Shown here one piece after another: positions 49,023-58,187 of a stretch of DNA of 64,000 nt. Location: assembly GCF_006438825.1 (NCBI RefSeq), contig NZ_RCZP01000009.1, forward strand, positions 1 to 64,000, in the 5' to 3' direction. This DNA comes from Muricoccus nepalensis (GTDB lineage Bacteria > Pseudomonadota > Alphaproteobacteria > Acetobacterales > Acetobacteraceae). Position 1 is the first letter of the stretch. Each line of letters opens with the position of its first letter. Both the position numbers and the translations under genes were made by a program. The notes below the pieces were generated by a model that worked only from the letters and a program-made list of their open reading frames with translations, searched no databases and was not told the DNA's origin.

Positions 49023-50966
49023 TCAGAACGCCCAGCAGGAGCAGCCGAGCGCGCCCCAGAATCCCTGGTCGTTCCCTGCCGGGGTGGAAGCGGCCCAGGC
49101 ACGGGCGTGGTCGTGCCCGTGCACGCCGCAGGAGGCGTCGCAGCAGCGGGCGACCGCGCGAGCGAAGGCGCCCGCAGCGCCCGGTGCCTGCGCGCGTCGG
49201 TCCTGGTAGCCGCCGAAGCGCCGCACGGGCGACCAGTCCGGCATGGCCGGCGGAAGCGGGGGCGCGAGCGGGGCGAAATCGCCGCTGCCGTGCACCACCT
49301 TGCCGCCGACCATCGTGAGCAGCGACGTCACGTCGCCGATCTCGTCGCCAGTAATGTTGAAGTAGTCGCGGTCGAGAACGGCGAGGTCGGCGAGCTGGCC
49401 TTCCGCGATAAGGCCCTTCTTGCCCTCCTCGTTGGAGAACCAGGTGACCTTCTCGGTCATCATCCGCAACGCCGTCTCGCGGTCGAGCGTGTTGCGCTCG
49501 GGCGTGAGGCGTAGCCCGCCGACCGTCTTGCCGGTGGTGAGCCAGGAGAGCGCGACCCAGGGGTTGTAGGAGGCGACGCGGCTGGCATCCGTGCCGGCGG
49601 AGACCTTCACGCCCATCTCGAGCATCTTCGCCACCGGCGGCGTGGCCTCGGCCGCGCGGGCGCCGTAGCGCTCCACGAAGTACTCGCCCTGGTAGGCCAT
49701 CCGGTGCTGCACGGCGATCCCGCCGCCGAGGCGCGCGATGCGCTCCAGATTGCGCTCGCTCACCGTCTCCGCGTGGTCGAAGATCCAGTGGAGGTCGCCG
49801 ATCGGCATCTCGGCGTTCACCTTCTCGAACACGTTGAGCGCGCGGTCGATGGTCTGGTCGTAGGTGGCGTGCAGCCGCCAGGGCCATCGGTTCTGGATGA
49901 GAATGCGGACGACCTCCTCCAGCTCCGGTTCCATTTCGGCCGGCATTTCCGGCCGCTCCACCCGGAAGTCCTCGAAGTCGGCGGCGGAGAACACCAGCAT
50001 CTCGCCCGCGCCGTTGAGGCGGAAGTAGTCGTCCCCCTGCTGGTACTTCGCGCTGCTTGTCCAGCGGAGAAAGTCGTCCTTCTCCGCCTTCGGCTTCTGG
50101 GTGAACAGATTGTAGGCAATTCGGACCGTCAGCTCGCCGTCCTCGGCCAGCTTCTGGATCACCTTGTAGTCGTCCGGATAGTTCTGGTAGCCGCCGCCCG
50201 CGTCGATCGCGCCCGTCACGCCCAGGCGGTTGAGGTCGCGCAGGAAGTGGCGGGTGGAGTTGAGCTGGTAGTCGAAGGGCAGCGTCGGGCCGCGGGCGAG
50301 CGTCGCGTAGAGGATGGTGGCGTTCGGCTTGGCCAGCAGCAGCCCCGTCGGCGTGCCGTCGGGCGCGCGCTGGATCTCGCCCCCCGGCGGGTCCGGCGTG
50401 TCCTTCGTGTAGCCCGCCGCCCGCAGCGCCGCGCCGTTAAGCAGTGCGCGGTCGTACAGGTGCAGGATGAAGACGGGCGTGTCGGGTGCCGCGGCGTTGA
50501 TCTCGTCGAGGGTCGGCAGGCGCTTCTCGGCGAACTGGTGCTCGGTGAAGCCGCCGACGATGCGCACCCATTGCGGCGGGGGCGTGTTGGCCACCTGGGT
50601 GCGCAGCATGCCCATCGCGTCCGCGAGGCTGCGCACGCCGTCCCAGCGAAGCTCCATGTTGAAGTTCAGCCCACCTCGGATGACGTGCAGGTGGTTGTCG
50701 ATCAGCCCTGGGATGAGGCGGCGGCCACCGAGGTCAATCACGCGCGTGGCCGGGCCGGCGGTGGGGAGGATCGTGCGCGCGTCCCCCACGGCGGAGAAGC
50801 GCCCGCCGGTAACGGCCACTGCCTCAGGCGCGGGGTTGGCCCGGTCGAGGGTCGTGATCAGGCCGTTGTGCAAGATCAGGTCGGGCGCGGACGCGGCCAT
50901 GGCAGGGCTCCGGTTGAGGGTGGCGAGGCCGAGGGCGGCGACGCCGCGGCGGGTGAGATCCGTCAC
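49023..50966 (-). CDS. Exported metal-dependent amidohydrolase (YtcJ-like)
   Basis: 647 residues with a twin-arginine-like leader TDLTRRGVAALGLATLNRSPAMAAS. The amidohydrolase_3 barrel shows GRRLIPGLIDNHLHVIRGG (metal His pair), LHATYDQTIDRALNVFE, WIFDHAETVSERNLERIARLGGGIAVQHRMAYQGE and the metal Asp in VSAGTDASRVASYNPWVAL. The C-terminal 60 residues are rich in Cys/His (CCDASCGVHGHDHA), an odd tail for this family. Its start overlaps the XapX stop as ATGA. Substrate unknown. Confidence 0.9.
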   Translation of the reverse strand: MTDLTRRGVAALGLATLNRSPAMAASAPDLILHNGLITTLDRANPAPEAVAVTGGRFSAVGDARTILPTAGPATRVIDLGGRRLIPGLIDNHLHVIRGGLNFNMELRWDGVRSLADAMGMLRTQVANTPPPQWVRIVGGFTEHQFAEKRLPTLDEINAAAPDTPVFILHLYDRALLNGAALRAAGYTKDTPDPPGGEIQRAPDGTPTGLLLAKPNATILYATLARGPTLPFDYQLNSTRHFLRDLNRLGVTGAIDAGGGYQNYPDDYKVIQKLAEDGELTVRIAYNLFTQKPKAEKDDFLRWTSSAKYQQGDDYFRLNGAGEMLVFSAADFEDFRVERPEMPAEMEPELEEVVRILIQNRWPWRLHATYDQTIDRALNVFEKVNAEMPIGDLHWIFDHAETVSERNLERIARLGGGIAVQHRMAYQGEYFVERYGARAAEATPPVAKMLEMGVKVSAGTDASRVASYNPWVALSWLTTGKTVGGLRLTPERNTLDRETALRMMTEKVTWFSNEEGKKGLIAEGQLADLAVLDRDYFNITGDEIGDVTSLLTMVGGKVVHGSGDFAPLAPPLPPAMPDWSPVRRFGGYQDRRAQAPGAAGAFARAVARCCDASCGVHGHDHARAWAASTPAGNDQGFWGALGCSCWAF

Positions 50967-51241
50967 GAGCTGGGCTCTCCTTCAAGGCGGTTGCGCGGCG
51001 CTGTGCCGTGGCCTGGCAGCTGGTCGAAGATGTGAAGGGCGTTGCTCTCGTGCGCCACGGCCGTGGGCAGGGGATGGCCGGCAACAAGCCGCCGCATCAC
51101 GGGGACGACCTGCTCGCCGAGCAGGATGCCGAGCAGGCCCAGCAGCGCGATCACCGGGGGCGCCGGCGAGCGCACCCCAAGCAGGCCATAGACCACCCCG
51201 ACGAGCAGGCCGGCGCCGAGGGACAGCATGTAGGGCTTCAT
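50963..51241 (-). CDS. XapX-domain membrane protein
   Basis: 92 residues from MKPYMLSLGAGLLVGVVYGLLGVRSPAPPVIALLGLLGILLGEQ, with GGAGG six bases upstream. Two short hydrophobic helices joined by the RSPAPPVIAL loop define the XapX/DUF1427 domain, originally noted near xanthosine genes. The C-terminal 35 residues are soluble. Function unknown; in many proteobacteria it accompanies YcaC-like hydrolases and amidohydrolases, as here. Confidence 0.88.
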   Translation of the reverse strand: MKPYMLSLGAGLLVGVVYGLLGVRSPAPPVIALLGLLGILLGEQVVPVMRRLVAGHPLPTAVAHESNALHIFDQLPGHGTAPRNRLEGEPSS

Positions 51242-51265
51242 CGCTTCCTCCACGGGGCGCCGCGC

Positions 51266-51916
51266 TCAGCCCTCGTGGGCGTTGAACATCGTCTTCGCGT
51301 AGGTGATGCCGAGGCCGTAACCGCCGCCGTGCCGCTTCGCGACACCGGTCGTCATCTCGTAGGTCTCGCCGCGTGCCCAGTCGCGCTGAAGCTCCAGCAG
51401 GTACTGCAGCGCGGTCATCGGCCGCGCGCCCGCCTGGACCATACGTTGCACCGCGCGCTCATGCGCTTCCGCCGACACATCGCCGCAAGCATCGGCGATG
51501 AAGTAGACCTCGAAGCCTTGCTCGAGCGCCGAAAGGGCAGGGCCGACGATGCAGACGCCGGTCCAGAGCCCGGCCAGTACGATGCGCGGCTTGCCAATGC
51601 GGTTCACCTCCTCGATCACCGCCGCGTCCTCCCAGGTGTTCATGGAGGTACGGTCGAGTAGCGCCTGGCCGGGGAAGGGGGCGGTCACCTCCTCGAACAT
51701 CGGGCCGGAGAACGATTTCTTCGCGACCGTGGTGAGGATGGTGGAGACACCGAAGCCGGCGGCGGATGCGGCGACAAGGGCGGCGTTGTTCCGCAGTGCC
51801 ACCGGATCGATGGAGTTCGTCGCGAAGGCCATCTGCGATTGGAAGTCGATCAGGATAAGGGTGTGGTCCGCCGGGTTGAGCAGTGTCTTGCCGGGCGTGG
51901 GCGTAGCCTTGAGCAC
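51266..51916 (-). CDS. YcaC-like isochorismatase-family hydrolase
   Basis: 216 residues from a GTG with GGAG eight bases upstream. Landmarks are LILIDFQSQMAFA with the catalytic Asp, TVAKKSFSGPMF with the Lys, and VLAGLWTGVCIVGPALSALEQGFEVYFIADACGD with the nucleophile Cys. These make the cysteine-hydrolase triad of the isochorismatase superfamily; YcaC-like members cleave unknown amides. It is second in the six-gene operon. Confidence 0.9.
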   Translation of the reverse strand: MLKATPTPGKTLLNPADHTLILIDFQSQMAFATNSIDPVALRNNAALVAASAAGFGVSTILTTVAKKSFSGPMFEEVTAPFPGQALLDRTSMNTWEDAAVIEEVNRIGKPRIVLAGLWTGVCIVGPALSALEQGFEVYFIADACGDVSAEAHERAVQRMVQAGARPMTALQYLLELQRDWARGETYEMTTGVAKRHGGGYGLGITYAKTMFNAHEG

Positions 51917-51990
51917 TGGATTGTCTCCGGTCGCCGGGTCGGGGGAGGGATCACGCTCTCCGCGGCGGGCGGAGAGCGTGGCAGCACGGC

Positions 51991-52968
51991 TCAGCCCCGG
52001 ATGAAGGCGAGCAGGTCCGGGTTGATGACCTCGGCATGGGTGGTGAGCATGCCGTGCGGGAAGCCCGGGTAGACCTTCAGCGTGCCGTGCGGCAGGAGCT
52101 TGATCGACTTCAGCGCGGCGTCGGCGATCGGCACGATCTGGTCGTCGTCGCCGTGCAGCACGAGCGTCGGCACGGTGATGGCCTTGAGGTCCTCCGTCTG
52201 GTCCGTCTCGGAGAAGGCCTTGATGCCGTCGTAGTGCGCCTTCGCACCGCCCATCATCCCCTGTCGCCACCAGTTGTCGATGACGCCCGGGTAGACCGTC
52301 GCGTCGGGGCGGTTGAAGCCATAGAAGGGGCCGGCCGCGACGTCGCGGTAGAGCTGCGTGCGGTTCTCCGCGACGCCCTTGCGGAAGCCGTCGAAGACCT
52401 CCACCGGCAGGCCCTCCGGGTTCGCGGCGGTCTTGAGCATCAGCGGCGGCACCGCCGAGACAAGGACCGCCTTGGCGACGCGGCCGCTGCGGAGCCCGTG
52501 CTTCGCCACGTAGCGCGCCACCTCGCCGCCGCCGGTGGAGTGGCCGATATGGACGGCGTTGCGAAGGTCGAGGTGCTCCACCACGGCGGCGGCGTCCGCC
52601 GCGTAGTGGTCCATATCGTGCCCGTCGCTCACCTGCTCGGACCGGCCATGCCCGCGGCGGTCATGCGCGACGACCCGGTAGCCGTTCGCGAGGAAGAACA
52701 GCATCTGCGTGTCCCAGTCGTCGGCGGACAGGGGCCAGCCATGGTGGAACATGATCGGTTGGGCGTCCCTCAGGCCCCAGTCCTTGTAGTAGATCGAGGT
52801 TCCGTCGGGCGTGGTGACGCTGGCCATTTCGCGGCGCTCCTGCTGCGGGAAAGATTGACGGCTGGGCGGACGCTGCGCCCTGGCGGGAAGGGTGGGCAGG
52901 GCGGCGGGGCCGGCCGCACCGAGGACGAGGGACCGGCGGGTTGCCGCCACGGCCTGGGCGCCGGTCAT
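51991..52968 (-). CDS. Exported alpha/beta-hydrolase, non-heme chloroperoxidase/arylesterase type
   Basis: 325 residues from the ATG at 52968, preceded by GGAGGG. A twin-arginine signal ([24 protein letters not shown]) precedes the catalytic domain: [59 protein letters not shown] (Ser elbow), HGDDDQIVP (Asp) and FPHGM (His). Cytosolic relatives are common; an exported one is less usual. It leads the six-gene operon, and its promoter region holds the triple TTGC element at 53157. Confidence 0.92.
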   Translation of the reverse strand: MTGAQAVAATRRSLVLGAAGPAALPTLPARAQRPPSRQSFPQQERREMASVTTPDGTSIYYKDWGLRDAQPIMFHHGWPLSADDWDTQMLFFLANGYRVVAHDRRGHGRSEQVSDGHDMDHYAADAAAVVEHLDLRNAVHIGHSTGGGEVARYVAKHGLRSGRVAKAVLVSAVPPLMLKTAANPEGLPVEVFDGFRKGVAENRTQLYRDVAAGPFYGFNRPDATVYPGVIDNWWRQGMMGGAKAHYDGIKAFSETDQTEDLKAITVPTLVLHGDDDQIVPIADAALKSIKLLPHGTLKVYPGFPHGMLTTHAEVINPDLLAFIRG

Positions 52969-53358
52969 GCGCGGCCCTCCCGGCGGGCCGGGATGCGCGG
53001 CCGCGACAGGCCCTTTGCGCGGACCGCCGCGGCGGGCCTGCCTGCCCGCGGAGGTTGGGGAATGGGCACCCCCGCGCAACCGACAAGTTCCTGCCTCCGC
53101 ATCTCGGCTCTCCTGCCAGCCCGGTGGAGCGGAGCTTGGGGGAAGGCGCGCGCGGTCGTCTTTCGATATCTTGCTCAGGACTTGCGGAGCCTTGCTCTTC
53201 CGCGTGCGGCGGGAGGCAAGTGGCCGGACTACGCCGGAACGGCGCCCCGGGCGGGCCTGAGGCTCGCCCCGCCGCCGGCGATCAAGAACGCGTCGAGCGC
53301 GACGATGTCCTCATCGCGCTCGGCCGGGTAGCGCGATAACCGCCCCGCCGCCTCCTGC
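52969..53358. other. Promoter region of the six-gene operon
   Basis: About 390 bases between the hydrolase start and the end of the TRAP gene. No convincing gene. It contains the triple TTGC element at 53157-53198, about 190 bases from the hydrolase start. Confidence 0.6.
53157..53198. promoter_or_regulatory. Triple TTGC-repeat element upstream of the six-gene operon
   Basis: CGTCTTTCGA followed by TTGC at 53171, 53182 and 53192, spacing 11 then 10. It duplicates the element at 43315-43356 in order, spacing and leader; only three of the first 18 bases differ. Confidence 0.6.
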
Positions 53359-54621
53359 TCAGAAACGGATCGTGAGGGCGGGCACGTAGCTGACGAGCGC
53401 GAGGAGCCCGATCGCGACCCAGAAGAAGGGCCAGAGCGCCCGCACCGTCTCGCTCATCGAGCTTCCCGCGATGGTGGACGAGATGAACAGCGTCGTTCCC
53501 ACCGGCGGCGTGTAGAGGCCGATGCCGAGGTTGATCACCATGATCAGCCCGAGCTGCAGCGGGTCGAGCCCGATCTGCCCGGCCAGCGGCACGAAGATCG
53601 GCGCCAGCAGCAGGATGGCGGGAGCGAGGTCGAGCGGCCCGCCGATGGCCAGCATGATGATGTTCATCGCGAGGATCACCAGCCAGGGCGAGTGCAGCGT
53701 GGAGGAGACCCATTCGGCGAAGCGCTGCGGCACCTCGTCATAGGTCAGGATCCAGCTGGCGGCCGCGCTGCCCATGATGACCATCATGACGATGCCCGTC
53801 GCGATCCCCGCGTCGATCATCGCCTTGTAGAACCGTGCCCAGGAGAGGTCGCGGTAGAGCACCAGGCTTGCGACCAGCGCGTAGACCACCGCCATCACCG
53901 CGATCTCGGTCGGCGTGGCGAAGCCGAAGCGCAGGGCGACGAGGATGAGCACGGGAAGGATGAGGGCGGGCAGGGCGAAGAAGCCCAGCCGCGCCAGGCG
54001 GCGCAGGTCCAGCGGCGGGGCCTCCGCGCGGATGTTGAGGCCGCGCGCCTTCCACCAGCACACGCCCACGAAGCCCACGGCCATGAGGATGCCGGGCAGC
54101 ACGCCCGCCATGAAGAGGTCGCCGATGCTGACGCCGCTGACCACCGCATAGAGGATCATCGGGATGGAGGGCGGGATCAGGATGTCGATCACCGCAGAGG
54201 TCGCGTTGTTCGCGGCGCAGAGCCCGGCTGGGTAGCCCTGCCGCTTCTGCCAGGGGATGAGCACCGAGCCCAGCGCGCTCGCGTTGGCCACCGCGCTGCC
54301 GGAGACGCCGCCGAACACCACCGAGCCGACCACGGTCGTGGAGAGCGCGCCGCCGCGCACCCGCTGCATGATCTCGCCGGAGAAGCGCAGCAGCTCCTCG
54401 CCGAGCTTGCCCTCCATGATGAGGGTGCCCGCCAGGATGAAGAAGGGCAGCGCCAGCATCGGGAAGGACTGGGTCTGCTGGTAGACCTGCTGGGCCACCA
54501 GCATGAGCGGCATGTCGCTGCTCCAGAGCAGGGCGACACCCGAGGCGATGACGAGGGCGTGCGCCACCGGGATCACCGCGACCATGAGCAGGGTGAAGGC
54601 GACGATCAGGGCGAGGCTCAT
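53359..54621 (-). CDS. TRAP transporter large permease (DctM family)
   Basis: 420 residues, about twelve helices. DctM marks: PFFILAGTLIMEGKLGEELLRFSGEIMQRVRGG, VVFGGVSGSAVANASALGSVLIPWQKRQGYPAG, NATSAVIDILIPPSIPMILYAVVSGVSIGDLFMAGVLPG, and GLIMVINLGIGLYTPPVGTTLFI. It couples sodium entry to uptake of a small organic acid delivered by DctP. Start overlaps the small permease by four bases. Distal gene of the TRAP-transketolase-SDR operon. Confidence 0.95.
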   Translation of the reverse strand: MSLALIVAFTLLMVAVIPVAHALVIASGVALLWSSDMPLMLVAQQVYQQTQSFPMLALPFFILAGTLIMEGKLGEELLRFSGEIMQRVRGGALSTTVVGSVVFGGVSGSAVANASALGSVLIPWQKRQGYPAGLCAANNATSAVIDILIPPSIPMILYAVVSGVSIGDLFMAGVLPGILMAVGFVGVCWWKARGLNIRAEAPPLDLRRLARLGFFALPALILPVLILVALRFGFATPTEIAVMAVVYALVASLVLYRDLSWARFYKAMIDAGIATGIVMMVIMGSAAASWILTYDEVPQRFAEWVSSTLHSPWLVILAMNIIMLAIGGPLDLAPAILLLAPIFVPLAGQIGLDPLQLGLIMVINLGIGLYTPPVGTTLFISSTIAGSSMSETVRALWPFFWVAIGLLALVSYVPALTIRF

Positions 54622-55193
54622 GTCGGGATCTCCTCGGGGCTCGGCGTCGGCAGGGCTTCCGGACCCGTCAGGGCGATGCGGATCCCGATGGTGACGGTCC
54701 CGACCGCGATCAGGACGCAGCCGGCGGCGATGGCCCAGTAGCCGTAGCTCCCGGCCAGGCCGAGGGCGGGGCTGCGCTCGATGGCCACGATCTCCGCGAC
54801 CTGCAGCGCCTGCTGGCAGAGGATGGCGTAGGCCAGCACCACCAGGGCGTGCCCCGCGAGGAGGACGGCGCGCCGGCCCTCCCGCCCGAGGAAGCCCATC
54901 AGCCACTCCACCGCGATATGGCCGCCCCGCTGCACGGCGAGGGCGACCCCCGCCATGATGAACCAGGGGAAGAGCTGCTGCGGCACCTCCTCCGCCCAGT
55001 CGAAGCCGCCGGCCGCCAGCACGTAGCGGGCGACGACGTTGGCCGACATGACCACCATCAGGGCGGTGCCGGTGAGGAGGATGACACCCTGGCACAGGAG
55101 GGCGACGCCGCGATCCACCGCGAGGGTGAGCGCGATCAGCGCGCCGCCGGCAGTCCCCCCGGCTGGGGGCGGGCTCGCGGAGAGGGTTCCCAT
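54618..55193 (-). CDS. TRAP transporter small permease (DctQ family)
   Basis: 191 residues with four helices. GTALMVVMSANVVARYVL, FDWAEEVPQQLFPWFIMAGVALAVQRGGHIAVEWLM and a distal AGSYGYWAIAAGCVLIAVGTV are characteristic of DctQ, which forms the complex with DctM. It is one base from the DctP stop and overlaps dctM as ATGA. Confidence 0.93.
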   Translation of the reverse strand: MGTLSASPPPAGGTAGGALIALTLAVDRGVALLCQGVILLTGTALMVVMSANVVARYVLAAGGFDWAEEVPQQLFPWFIMAGVALAVQRGGHIAVEWLMGFLGREGRRAVLLAGHALVVLAYAILCQQALQVAEIVAIERSPALGLAGSYGYWAIAAGCVLIAVGTVTIGIRIALTGPEALPTPSPEEIPT

Positions 55194-55194
55194 C

Positions 55195-56190
55195 TCACGC
55201 CGCCGCGGTCCGCAGGCGCTTGACGAAGTCGCCGAAGGGCCGCGCCTCCCAGCGATCGGCCACCGCGGCGGTGGCGGCGCGGAACGGGCCCTGCTCGACC
55301 GCGTTCACGGCGATGGCGGGGTTGGCGCGGAACTCGACGAGCAGCTTCGCGTCGATCTCCTGCGACAGGCGGCGCTGCTCCGTGGCGGCCTCCTTCGCGG
55401 CCTCCTGCAGCAGGGCCCGGTCCTCGGCGCGGAGCCGCCCCCAGGCGATGCGCGAGGCGAGGACGGGGTTGCACTCCCACTTGTGACCGGTGAGGGAGAC
55501 GAAGCGGTTCACCTCGTAGAGCTTGGAGGACTGGATGTTGGCGAGCGGGTTCTCCTGCCCGTCCACCACGCCCTGCTGCAGGGCGACGTAGAGCTCGTTG
55601 AAGTTGATCTGCTGCGTCGCGGCGCCGAGCGACTGGAAGATGTCGATGGTCATGGGATCGGGCGGCGTGCGCAGCTTCAGGCCGCGCAGGTCCTCCGGGC
55701 GGTTGATGGCGCGCTTGCTGTTGCTCGTGTGGCGGATGCCGTTGTCCCAGAAGCCGAGCGAGACGAGGCCGACGCCCTCGAAGCGCTTCGCCAGCTCCTC
55801 GCCCACCGCCCCGTCCACCACGCGGTAGGCGGCGGCCGGGTCCGCGAAGAGGAAGGGCAGGCCGAGCGCGGCCAGCTCCGGCAGCACCGCCGAGGAGGCG
55901 CCCTGGCTGTTCACCGAGAGGTCCAGCGTGCCGGTGCGGAGCGCGGTCAGCATCGCGGCGTCGTCGCCGAGCTGCGCGGAGCCCGCGACGCGCATCTCGA
56001 TGCGGCCGTTGCTCCGCTCGCGCAGCCGCGACGCCATGCGCTCGGCCGCGAGGCTCCGCGGGTTGCCGGGCGCGGCGCCGTGGCCGAGCGTAAGACGCAC
56101 CTGGCCCTGCGCCCGCAGCACGGACGGGGCCGCGAGGAGGCCGGCGGCGCCGAGAAGGGCGGCGCGGCGGGTGGTCCTGGACGGGGTCAT
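55195..56190 (-). CDS. TRAP transporter solute-binding protein (DctP family)
   Basis: 331 residues from the ATG at 56190 with GGAGG upstream; the twin-arginine signal is TTRRAALLGAAGLLAAPSVLRAQG. DctP landmarks: LTLGHGAAPGNPRSLAAERMASRLRERSNGRIEMRV, FWDNGIRHTSNSKRAINRPEDLRGLKLRTPPDPMTIDIFQSLGAATQQINFNELYVALQQGVVDGQENP. The Arg in KLRTPP binds the carboxylate of the ligand. With transketolase and SDR downstream in function, the ligand is likely a sugar acid or polyol acid. Confidence 0.94.
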   Translation of the reverse strand: MTPSRTTRRAALLGAAGLLAAPSVLRAQGQVRLTLGHGAAPGNPRSLAAERMASRLRERSNGRIEMRVAGSAQLGDDAAMLTALRTGTLDLSVNSQGASSAVLPELAALGLPFLFADPAAAYRVVDGAVGEELAKRFEGVGLVSLGFWDNGIRHTSNSKRAINRPEDLRGLKLRTPPDPMTIDIFQSLGAATQQINFNELYVALQQGVVDGQENPLANIQSSKLYEVNRFVSLTGHKWECNPVLASRIAWGRLRAEDRALLQEAAKEAATEQRRLSQEIDAKLLVEFRANPAIAVNAVEQGPFRAATAAVADRWEARPFGDFVKRLRTAAA

Positions 56191-56218
56191 TCTTTTCCTC
56201 CGGTTCTTGTTGCTTGCG

Positions 56219-57286
56219 TCAGGGGCGACGGTGCTGGAGCCACCCGCGAAGGCTCCGCGCCATCGCCTCGGCCGAGATGCCGTAGCGGTCGTGAAGCGTC
56301 GGCAGGGCGCCGGCATCGAGGAAAGCGTCGGGGAGGGCGACCTGCCGGAAGAGCGGCGGCGCCACGCCGTTGCGCAGCAGCGCCCCGGCCACGGCCTCGC
56401 CGAGCCCGCCGATGACGGAGTGGTTCTCCGCGACCACGACCGCCCGGCCCGCGCGCGCGGCCTCGCGCACGATGGTCGCCTCGTCGAGCGGCTTGATGGT
56501 CGGCGAGTGCAGGACGGCGACCGCCACGCCCTCCGCCTCGAGCAGCTTCGCGACCTCCAGGGCGCGTATCGTCATCAGGCCGGAGGAGACGACGAGCACG
56601 TCCGCCCCGTCCCGCAGCAGCTTCGCGCGGCCGAGCTCGAAGCGGTAGTCGTACTCGTCGAGCACCATCGGCACCTTGCCGCGCAGCAGCCGCATGTAGA
56701 CCGGGCCGTCATGCGTCGCGATCGCGTGGGTGGCCTGGGCGATGTCCAGCGCGTCGCAGGGATCGACAATCGTCAGGTCCGGCATGCCGCGGAAGATCGC
56801 GACGTCCTCGGTCGCCTGGTGGCTCGGGCCATAGCCGGTCGTCAGGCCGGGAAGGGCGCAGCAGATCTTGACGTTCAGCCCCTCCTCGGCGATCGCCTGG
56901 CTGATGAAGTCGTAGGTGCGGCGTGAGGCGAAGACGGCGTAGGTCGTCACGAAGGGCACGAAGCCCTCGTGCGCCAGCCCGGCGGCGGCGAGCATCAGGT
57001 TCTGCTCGGCCATGCCCATCTGGTAGTAGCGGTCCGGGTAGGCAGCGCCGAAGACGTGCAGGTCCGTGTACTTGCCGAGGTCCGCGGTCATGCCGAGGAT
57101 CTCCGGCCGCTCCCGCGCCGCCTCGACGAGGGCGTGGCCGAAGGGCGCCGCCTCGGTCCGCTGCCCCTCGGCGGCGATGGAGGCGATCATGGCCGAGGTG
57201 GTCAGCCGCGGCCGCGACGGGTCGGCCGCGGCCATGGCCGTGCCGATGGTGCCGGCCCGCCAGGGGCCCCGCTTGACGCGCTTCAT
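56219..57286 (-). CDS. Split transketolase, C-terminal (pyrimidine-binding and C) subunit
   Basis: 355 residues from the ATG at 57286 with GGAGG upstream and an ATGA overlap with the N-subunit. MTADLGKYTDLHVF, YYQMGMAEQNLMLAAAGLAHEGFVPFVTTYAVFASRR (catalytic Glu in MAEQN), GLTTGYGPSHQATEDVAIFRGMP and a C-domain LVVSSGLMTIRALEVAKLLEAEGVAVAVLHSPTIKP are diagnostic. It pairs with the next gene to make one active enzyme. Confidence 0.94.
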   Translation of the reverse strand: MKRVKRGPWRAGTIGTAMAAADPSRPRLTTSAMIASIAAEGQRTEAAPFGHALVEAARERPEILGMTADLGKYTDLHVFGAAYPDRYYQMGMAEQNLMLAAAGLAHEGFVPFVTTYAVFASRRTYDFISQAIAEEGLNVKICCALPGLTTGYGPSHQATEDVAIFRGMPDLTIVDPCDALDIAQATHAIATHDGPVYMRLLRGKVPMVLDEYDYRFELGRAKLLRDGADVLVVSSGLMTIRALEVAKLLEAEGVAVAVLHSPTIKPLDEATIVREAARAGRAVVVAENHSVIGGLGEAVAGALLRNGVAPPLFRQVALPDAFLDAGALPTLHDRYGISAEAMARSLRGWLQHRRP

Positions 57287-58134
57287 GCCGTCCTCCCCGC
57301 GTCCACCGCCTCGATCGCCAGCGCCCATTCGTCCGCCTCCACGCGGATGAAGTGCGACTTCTCCCGCGCCTCGAGGAAGGGCACGCCCTTAGCCATGCGC
57401 GTGTCGCAGATGATGACGCGGGGCTTCGGCTCGGCGAGGTGGCGCGCCGCGTCGAAGGCGCGCACGAGGGCCGGGATGTCGTTGCCGTCCACGCGCTGGA
57501 CGTGCCAGCCGAAGGCCTCCCACTTGGCGGGAAGCGGCTCGAAGTTGAGGACGCCCGTCGAGACGCCGTCCGCCTGCATGCGGTTCACGTCGACGACGCA
57601 GATGAGGTTGTCCAGGCGCCAGTGCCCCGCGGACATCGCGGCCTCCCAGGTCGGCCCCTCGTCCAGCTCGCCGTCCGACATGAGGTTGTAGACGAAGCGG
57701 TCGGAGCCCTTGCGCTTGAGGCCGAGCCCGATGCCGACCGCGATCCCGAGGCCGATGCCGAGCGACCCGCCGCTGATCTCCATGCCCGGCGTGTAGCTGG
57801 CCATGCCCGACATCGGCAGGCGGCTGTCGTCCGTGCCGTAGGTCTCGAGCTCGTCCTGCGGGATGACCCCGGCCTCGATCAGCACGGCGTAGAGCGCGAT
57901 GGCGTAGTGCCCGATCGAGAGGAGAAAGCGGTCGCGCCCCTCCCAGTCCGGCTCCTCCGGGCGGTAGCGCAGCGCGTGGAAGTAGGAGACGGCCAGCACG
58001 TCGGCCACGCCGAGCGCCTGGGCGATGTAGCCCTGGCCCTGCACCTCGCCCATGCGCAGCGCGTTGCGCCGGATGCGCCAGGCGCGCTCCTCGAGCGCCG
58101 GCGCGTTGGCGCGTGTCGTCGTTCGCGCTTCCAT
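57283..58134 (-). CDS. Split transketolase, N-terminal (thiamine diphosphate-binding) subunit
   Basis: 283 residues. The TPP motif is MSDGELDEGPTWEAAMSAGHWRLDNLICVVDVNRMQADG; LLSIGHYAIALYAVLIEAGV and GMEISGGSLGIGLGIAVGIGLGLK are N-subunit marks. Split transketolases of this kind serve specialised pathways, such as apiose, sulfoquinovose or other sugar catabolism, as well as vitamin synthesis. Here the TRAP system and SDR point to sugar or sugar-acid breakdown. Confidence 0.94.
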   Translation of the reverse strand: MEARTTTRANAPALEERAWRIRRNALRMGEVQGQGYIAQALGVADVLAVSYFHALRYRPEEPDWEGRDRFLLSIGHYAIALYAVLIEAGVIPQDELETYGTDDSRLPMSGMASYTPGMEISGGSLGIGLGIAVGIGLGLKRKGSDRFVYNLMSDGELDEGPTWEAAMSAGHWRLDNLICVVDVNRMQADGVSTGVLNFEPLPAKWEAFGWHVQRVDGNDIPALVRAFDAARHLAEPKPRVIICDTRMAKGVPFLEAREKSHFIRVEADEWALAIEAVDAGRTA

Positions 58135-58187
58135 GTCGCGTTTCCTTCCCTTGTTGGCACAGAGGCGGCCCGGCCGCCGCGCGGTCC

